Assembly (NCBI GenBank): GCA_947570615.1
Contig: CANOVJ010000017.1
Coordinates: 1-62,061, forward strand
Direction: 5' to 3'
Origin: an uncultured Lachnospiraceae bacterium
Lineage (GTDB): Bacteria; Bacillota; Clostridia; Lachnospirales; Lachnospiraceae
Length of the DNA stretch: 62,061 nucleotides
Shown here piece by piece: positions 58,250 through 62,061 of the stretch. The position numbers and the translations under genes are program-made. The notes beneath the pieces were generated by a model. The model saw nothing but the letters and a program-made list of their open reading frames with translations, did no database searches and was not told where the DNA came from. The first letter of the stretch is position 1; each line of letters starts with the position of its first letter.

Positions 58250-58264
58250 CTTACTTATGTAATA
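58250..58264. promoter_or_regulatory. BlaI-type operator site C (upstream of the 828-aa gene)
   Basis: TTAC-TTA-TGTAA contains the TAC-N3-TGTA half-site pair of BlaI/MecI operators. It is 77 bp upstream of the minus-strand start at 58173. Confidence 0.5.
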
Positions 58265-58271
58265 TTTTAAT

Positions 58272-58290
58272 TATTACATTTGTAGGGTTT
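58272..58290. promoter_or_regulatory. BlaI-type operator site A
   Basis: ATTACATTTGTAGGGTTT resembles the BlaI/MecI operator pattern TACA-N-TGTA followed by GATTT. It lies upstream of the blaI -35 box. Confidence 0.55.
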
Positions 58291-58309
58291 AAAGTCAAGC
58301 AAATTATGT
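58273..58309 (+). repeat. Direct repeat, left copy
   Basis: The segment beginning ATTACATTTGTA and continuing TTTAAAGTCAAGCAAATTATGT recurs in the same orientation at 61560-61597 with a few changes. It contains operator site A. Confidence 0.75.
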
Positions 58310-58316
58310 CCGAAGA

Positions 58317-58345
58317 TTGACATTTCCGCATTTTCACATTATAAT
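58317..58345 (+). promoter_or_regulatory. Consensus promoter of blaI-blaR1
   Basis: TTGACA (58317-58322), a 17-bp spacer and TATAAT (58340-58345) are a perfect sigma-A promoter. Operator B lies immediately downstream. Confidence 0.88.
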
Positions 58346-58348
58346 GTA

Positions 58349-58367
58349 TATTACAATCGTAAGATTT
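58349..58367. promoter_or_regulatory. BlaI-type operator site B
   Basis: TATTACAATCGTAAGATTT closely resembles, from memory, the B. licheniformis BlaI operator TATTACATATGTAAGATTT. It covers the expected transcription start of blaI, so BlaI would repress its own operon. Confidence 0.75.
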
Positions 58368-58382
58368 AAGGGGGGATTGCGG

Positions 58383-58769
58383 ATGAAAACGTTGCCACAA
58401 ATTTCAGAAGCCGAATTTGAAGTGATGAAAGTCATATGGAAACACGCACCGATCAGCACCAATGAAATCACCGAAAAACTGACGCAGACTACAAAATGGA
58501 GTCCTAAGACAATACAGACCCTGATCAGGCGGCTTGTAACCAAAGGGGCGCTTTCCTATCAAAAGCAGAGCAGGGTTTTCGTCTACACGCCCCTGATAGA
58601 ACAAAAAGAGTACGTCGGACAGGAAAGCCATTCTTTTCTTGAACGGTATTATGACGGAGATATTACAGCAATGCTTTCTGCCTATATCAAAGATGACAAA
58701 CTCTCCGAATCAGAAATTGACACGCTCCGTTCCCTTCTCGCAAAGGGTTCAAAAGACAGGGGGAAATAA
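58383..58769 (+). CDS. blaI: BlaI/MecI-family repressor
   Basis: A 128-residue winged-helix repressor. ISEAEFEVMKVIWKHAPISTNEITEKL and WSPKTIQTLIRRLVTKGAL form the DNA-binding domain, and the C-terminal helices (SHSFLERYYDGDITAMLSAYIKDDKLSESEIDTL) the dimer domain cleaved on induction. AGGGGGG precedes the ATG at 58383; the frame opens at 58317 within the promoter. Its stop is one base before the blaR1 start. Consensus promoter and operator B show autoregulation. Base composition is clearly more AT-rich than upstream genes, suggesting horizontal acquisition. Confidence 0.95.
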   Translation: MKTLPQISEAEFEVMKVIWKHAPISTNEITEKLTQTTKWSPKTIQTLIRRLVTKGALSYQKQSRVFVYTPLIEQKEYVGQESHSFLERYYDGDITAMLSAYIKDDKLSESEIDTLRSLLAKGSKDRGK

Positions 58770-58770
58770 C

Positions 58771-60585
58771 ATGGCAAATTTTGGAATACGCTTTTTCCTA
58801 TGTAATATTTTTATTTGTATCATCATAGGTTTTCTTATTATCGTAAAACGGGCATTTAAAAATTATTTGACCAGCCGGATGCAGTTCAATTTATGGTTTT
58901 TGCTGCTTGGGATTCTTGCAGTCCCGTTTGTTCCCTTTCGTCCGGCTTCTTTTACACAAATTTTCACATTACTTGACGTATGGAAAAATGCGGTATCATC
59001 AAACAAGGGGACGATTACAGAAGGTGTCCTGAATCCAAATACGTCCGGCGCTGTAAATCAGATGAATGATTTTGCACTGTCTGTCAGCAGGGAAACGCCC
59101 TCCATTATTGGATTGATTTTGTGTGGTATATGGCTGGTTGGCATTCTGGCTATGACTTTATTAGTGATAAAATCAGTATCCCGGTTAAACGCCATAAAAA
59201 AGTCTGCGCTTCCCCTGCAGAACAAGGATGTCCGTATTTTATATCATAACTGTTTAAAGGAAATGAAAATAAAAAGAAATATTCCCGTTTACAGCACCGC
59301 CTTCCTGAAATCCCCCGTTATTGTGGGATTATTCAACCCCCGCATTTATCTTCCCATCCACCTCATATCGGATTTTAATGCAGCGGATATGCGGTATATG
59401 CTGTTGCACGAATTACAACATTACAGGCACAAAGACGCACTGGCAAGTTATCTTATGAACTTTTTCGGCGTACTCTACTGGTGTAACCCATGTGTCTGGT
59501 ATGCACTGAAAGAAATGCGGAATGAACGGGAGGTTGCCTGTGATACATCCGTCCTGAAATTACTTGATGAGTGCGATTATGAAGATTACGGGAATACTCT
59601 TATCAATTTTGCGGAGAAAGTTTCACTTACGCCTTTCCCCTTTGCTGCCGGGATCAGCGGAAACATGAAGCAGATGCAGCAAAGAATTGCTAATATCTCC
59701 TCTTATAAAAAACCTTCTGCTTTCAGAAAATTAAAGGGATTTACTGCATTTGTCACGATTGGCGTTATTCTTTCCGGACTTGCCCCAATGCTCTCCACCT
59801 ATGCCGCAGAGCAGAGCCGGTATCAGTGGAATATTCCCTCCGACAAGGTTTCCACGATTGACCTGTCTTCCTGGTTCAGTGGATATGAGGGCAGCTTTGT
59901 ACTATATGATTTAAACGGCGATACATGGAAGGTCTATGACATGGAGCAAGCCACTTTAAGGACAGCCCCAAATTCTACTTACAAAATCTATGATGCGCTG
60001 TTTGGACTGGAAGAAGGTGTGATTGCGCCAGATGATTCTTTCATGGCATGGGACGGAACAAATCACCCATTTGAAGCATGGAACGGAAATCAGGATTTAC
60101 TTTCTGCCATGCGTGCTTCCGTCAACTGGTATTTCGAGGAAATAGACCGGCAGATCGGCGGGGCTGCCATTCAGGATTATATCCGAAAAATCGGATATGG
60201 GAATGAAACTGTAAATGCGGATCTTTCCGCATACTGGATGCAGGGGGATCTGAAAATCTCCCCGGTAGAGCAGGTGGAGCTTTTAACGGCTCTCCATGAC
60301 AACCGTTTTGGCTTTTCCACGGAGAATATAAATACCGTAAAAAATTCGATCTGTTTATTTTCGTCAGGAAATTTTTCATCGGAAGGCAAAAATTTTTACG
60401 GAAAAACCGGAACCGGACGTGTAGACGGTCAGGATGTGAATGGCTGGTTTGTGGGCTATGTAGAATCCGCTGACAACACATACTTTTTTGCCGCCAACAT
60501 CCAGGCCGCAGAAAATGCCACAGGCAGTAAGGCAGCAGAAATCTCCCTCTCCATCCTGTCTCATATGGGTATATGGAAACAATAA
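58771..60585 (+). CDS. blaR1: BlaR1/MecR1 beta-lactam sensor-transducer
   Basis: A 604-residue membrane sensor. Helices lie near 8-26, 40-57, 110-134 and 322-341. The cytoplasmic M56 zinc protease has HELQH (213-217) and NEREVACD (251-258). The extracellular C-terminus is a penicillin-binding sensor with S402-T-Y-K405, S450-V-N and K545-T-G-T-G, all three active-site motifs intact. A beta-lactam acylates the serine, which activates the protease and removes BlaI. GACAGGGGGAAA precedes the ATG at 58771. It overlaps nothing but is one base from blaI. No beta-lactamase gene follows. Confidence 0.95.
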   Translation: MANFGIRFFLCNIFICIIIGFLIIVKRAFKNYLTSRMQFNLWFLLLGILAVPFVPFRPASFTQIFTLLDVWKNAVSSNKGTITEGVLNPNTSGAVNQMNDFALSVSRETPSIIGLILCGIWLVGILAMTLLVIKSVSRLNAIKKSALPLQNKDVRILYHNCLKEMKIKRNIPVYSTAFLKSPVIVGLFNPRIYLPIHLISDFNAADMRYMLLHELQHYRHKDALASYLMNFFGVLYWCNPCVWYALKEMRNEREVACDTSVLKLLDECDYEDYGNTLINFAEKVSLTPFPFAAGISGNMKQMQQRIANISSYKKPSAFRKLKGFTAFVTIGVILSGLAPMLSTYAAEQSRYQWNIPSDKVSTIDLSSWFSGYEGSFVLYDLNGDTWKVYDMEQATLRTAPNSTYKIYDALFGLEEGVIAPDDSFMAWDGTNHPFEAWNGNQDLLSAMRASVNWYFEEIDRQIGGAAIQDYIRKIGYGNETVNADLSAYWMQGDLKISPVEQVELLTALHDNRFGFSTENINTVKNSICLFSSGNFSSEGKNFYGKTGTGRVDGQDVNGWFVGYVESADNTYFFAANIQAAENATGSKAAEISLSILSHMGIWKQ

Positions 60586-60623
60586 CAATCTGATCCCGTG
60601 CCCTCGGGCACACAAGAATGCTC

Positions 60624-61271
60624 TCATTTAAGTTGTCCGGACAAAATGTACCCCATAAAACAGTTGTGCAAATCTTTATCTGTTAATTGCTTAATCTCTT
60701 TCTTACCATCAAAGTATAGAATAATCTGCTCATCGAACTGTTCATCTCCGAACAAAATAACTTCCACAGAGTCCTCATGCCATGTGACCTCCCATATACT
60801 ACTGTGTATACTTTTACCATCATCAAACAGTTCAAAGTCTGCTTTGGATATTCTGCTTTTGCCCTCATAAAGAACCAGCCTGCCGGAAGCCGAACCAAAA
60901 GGAAAATCAGCCTCTCCGACAGCCTGTAAAACAAGTTCATAAGTTCCATCCGGTGAAACTGACGTGTCTGTCTTTGTTATTTTGTAATCTGACACATAGA
61001 CTAAACTCCCCCAAAACACGGCAATTGTAATAAAGATCATCAAAATCGTGTGTCCAATATAACCAACGCAAAAATCGCTGTCTGCCCGGTCAGACTCCTG
61101 CCGGAAGACATATGGATCTGCTGAATCGCTTTCCATGTTGCGGACCATCTCTTTACAGGCATCTTCCCATTCCGGTACGATATACTGATTTTCCTCTTCC
61201 TCTCCGCAGGCACAAAACAAAGTAACACATAACAGCATATGAATCCGTAAATTGAATTTCTTCTCTGACAT
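60624..61271 (-). CDS. Membrane-associated hypothetical protein, 215 aa
   Basis: I recognise no firm family. The N-terminus MSEKKFNLRIHMLLCVTLFCACG could be a lipoprotein-type signal (lipobox FCAC, atypical at -3), and a second helix GHTILMIFITIAVFWGSLVYV lies near residue 75. After it comes a strand-rich domain beginning TSVSPDGTYELVLQAVG and including WEVTWHEDSVEVILFGDE, a style seen in small Firmicute membrane proteins that follow an S-P-D-G-x-Y motif. GGAGGGG precedes the ATG at 61271. It lies 16 bp after the 70-residue ORF and behind two BlaI-type operators, so it is a candidate target of BlaI. Confidence 0.7.
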   Translation of the reverse strand: MSEKKFNLRIHMLLCVTLFCACGEEEENQYIVPEWEDACKEMVRNMESDSADPYVFRQESDRADSDFCVGYIGHTILMIFITIAVFWGSLVYVSDYKITKTDTSVSPDGTYELVLQAVGEADFPFGSASGRLVLYEGKSRISKADFELFDDGKSIHSSIWEVTWHEDSVEVILFGDEQFDEQIILYFDGKKEIKQLTDKDLHNCFMGYILSGQLK

Positions 61272-61287
61272 CCCAGGGCCCCTCCTT

Positions 61288-61500
61288 TCATTTTCCTGTT
61301 TGTGACAGTTCCAGTTCCTTTTGTTCAACCGTATCAGACAGATACCGGAATGGCCCATCCGGGAATAGCCGGACTACAATCTGATTTGTAAAAGCATAAT
61401 CCGGGCGGAAACTGTCTTGACCCATATATTTCAGCAAAACTTCTTCCGGTGTCGTCCCGTTCTGTCTTTTTCCTAAGTACCTATAAGATTTCATTTTCAT
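61288..61500 (-). pseudogene. Truncated paralogue of the 828-aa protein C-terminus
   Basis: A 70-codon frame whose second half, DYAFTNQIVVRLFPDGPFRYL followed by SDTVEQKELEL, matches the end of the 828-residue protein (CAFTNQITVRPGKDGRFQYL, then SNCVQEKELAL). The first ~35 residues have no counterpart there. No signal or anchor is present. It looks like a remnant of a larger gene truncated at its 5-prime side, now lying directly behind operators D and E. Whether the short product is made is unclear. Confidence 0.65.
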
Positions 61501-61531
61501 TTATTCTTTTCTTATCTCCATTGTTTCTAAT

Positions 61532-61547
61532 TCTTACGTTGGTAAGA
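61532..61547. promoter_or_regulatory. BlaI-type operator site D
   Basis: TCTTAC-GTTG-GTAAGA is a perfect 6-4-6 dyad of the same family as site B, followed by TTTA. It lies 32 bp upstream of the minus-strand ORF at 61500. Confidence 0.55.
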
Positions 61548-61558
61548 TTTATTTTAAA

Positions 61559-61577
61559 CATTACAACAGTAAGATTT
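61559..61577. promoter_or_regulatory. BlaI-type operator site E
   Basis: CATTACAACAGTAAGATTT shares TTACA-N3-GTAAGATTT with site B. It is in the same orientation as sites A and B and lies in the right copy of the direct repeat. Confidence 0.6.
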
Positions 61578-61597
61578 AAAAGTCAAGTAGATTATGT
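61560..61597 (+). repeat. Direct repeat, right copy
   Basis: ATTACAACAGTAAGATTTAA followed by AAGTCAAGTAGATTATGT matches the left copy at 58273-58309 over its whole length with scattered changes and a one-base difference in length. The two copies bracket blaI-blaR1 and the two small minus-strand frames. Confidence 0.75.
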
Positions 61598-61702
61598 ACT
61601 GCTTATGATAATCTCCCCACTTTCATAATCAATAGTTGATTCCATCTCTTTTTTGACTGTACGCAGAACATACCGACTATCCTCTTTTTATCATAACCCT
61701 GA

Positions 61703-61876
61703 TATGTATTCCAAAGAGATTGCCTGCGCAACCGGAATGAATTTCACTTAGATGACAAGGAGCAGTACATCCCTGACGAGAAGTTTAAGCTGTCCGGCGT
61801 GAAAAGCAAATCAGCTTTTATCCGGAAGCTGATTCTATACGGATATGTCTATAACGTGGATTACATTTTTTTATAG
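61703..61876 (+). pseudogene. Remnant of a MobC-like mobilisation accessory gene
   Basis: The frame YVFQRDCLRNRNEFHLDDKE and onward to KLSGVKSKSAFIRKLILYGY, then VYNVDY, matches the C-terminal part of MobC-type relaxosome proteins carried by conjugative and mobilisable elements (compare the pattern LSGVKNxSAYIRKMAxxGYIIxxD). It has no start codon or ribosome site in frame and ends at a stop at 61874-61876. It marks the residue of an integrated element next to the bla-type genes. Confidence 0.6.
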
Positions 61877-62061
61877 GAATACAATACGGAGCCGCCCAGA
61901 AGCGCACAGAAGCCAGACCGGGATGATAAACCCTTCCCGGTAATTCTCGGTCTGAAACGGGCTTTAAACGCAAAAAAACAGGAGTGCCGAAGCACCCCCA
62001 TTCCCTAAACTGTAGGTTTGTCAAACATTTGTTACATTGATGAAAGATAGTCGTCCAGCAC
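61877..62061 (+). other. Terminal non-coding stretch
   Basis: No supportable gene is seen. There is a short imperfect hairpin (GGAGTGC/GCACCCC) near 61981-61998 after a run of seven A residues. The minus-strand 68-codon frame across 61818-62024 overlaps the MobC remnant and has no ribosome site or recognisable domain. Confidence 0.4.

Noticed and set aside
61818-62024. 68-codon minus-strand frame at the right edge
   Set aside because: It overlaps the MobC remnant antisense and shows no domain or ribosome site.
1-62061. Search for CRISPR arrays, intact transposases, integrases, phage genes and known anti-phage systems
   Set aside because: None found; the only mobile-element trace is the MobC-like remnant and the direct repeats near the right end.

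Overview
The window reads as chromosomal DNA of an endospore-forming anaerobe of the Clostridia, most like Lachnospiraceae. The evidence is a moderately GC-rich genome with strong AGGAGG-type ribosome sites, a rubredoxin/rubrerythrin/PerR cluster, LplABC/YesMN-type sugar transport, and the conserved sporulation/division block hup-rqcP-yabP-yabQ-divIC-spoIIE-tilS-hpt-ftsH. Family-level placement is inference from gene content; no 16S gene lies inside the window.

Layout. (1) 1-640: divergent stable-RNA region with tandem promoters pointing left, probably to an rRNA operon outside the window, and a tRNA-Ser(GCT) with a perfect promoter and terminator pointing right. (2) 642-7898: pgi, a Gfo/Idh/MocA oxidoreductase, then an operon of 2-hydroxyacid dehydrogenase, MTA/SAH-deaminase-like amidohydrolase, S-adenosylhomocysteinase-like protein and a phosphoribosyltransferase-like protein, which together look like a S-adenosylhomocysteine recycling route. 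(3) 8014-24221: a large carbohydrate-utilisation region with a YesM/YesN two-component system, two PHP phosphoesterases, an EEP phosphatase/nuclease, an ATPase-less LplBAC-type importer, a PfkB kinase, a GH4 glycosidase, an M17 aminopeptidase and a 526-residue protein of no recognised family. (4) 24366-26649: oxidative-stress genes (rubredoxin, rubrerythrin, PerR with a palindromic operator) and a glycerophosphodiesterase. (5) 26871-32702: OmpR-type two-component system, pseudouridine synthase, AI-2E transporter, O-antigen-ligase-like protein. (6) 32755-45992: T-box leader and proS, cca, a CotS-like spore kinase with a sporulation-type promoter, a PEGA lipoprotein, then the sporulation/division block, in which SpoIIE is short and lacks the usual membrane domain. 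(7) 46375-50893: GH13 enzyme, AraC regulator, second GH4 enzyme. (8) 50956-55686: CofE-like ligase, decayed MerR remnant, NUDIX and double-GNAT pair, and a DUF362 gene facing a MerR regulator across a classic 19-bp-spacer promoter. (9) 55687-62061: an 828-residue membrane-anchored protein, then an AT-richer acquired segment with blaI-blaR1, two small genes behind BlaI-type operators, and the remains of a mobilisation gene.

The most interesting systems are the complete BlaI/BlaR1 sensor with at least five operator-like sites but no beta-lactamase in view, apparently aimed at envelope proteins of unknown function; the SAH-recycling cluster; the kinase plus GH4 plus aminopeptidase locus with its orphan protein; the short SpoIIE; and the proS T-box leader, which lacks an obvious terminator. 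No CRISPR array, intact insertion sequence or prophage was seen.
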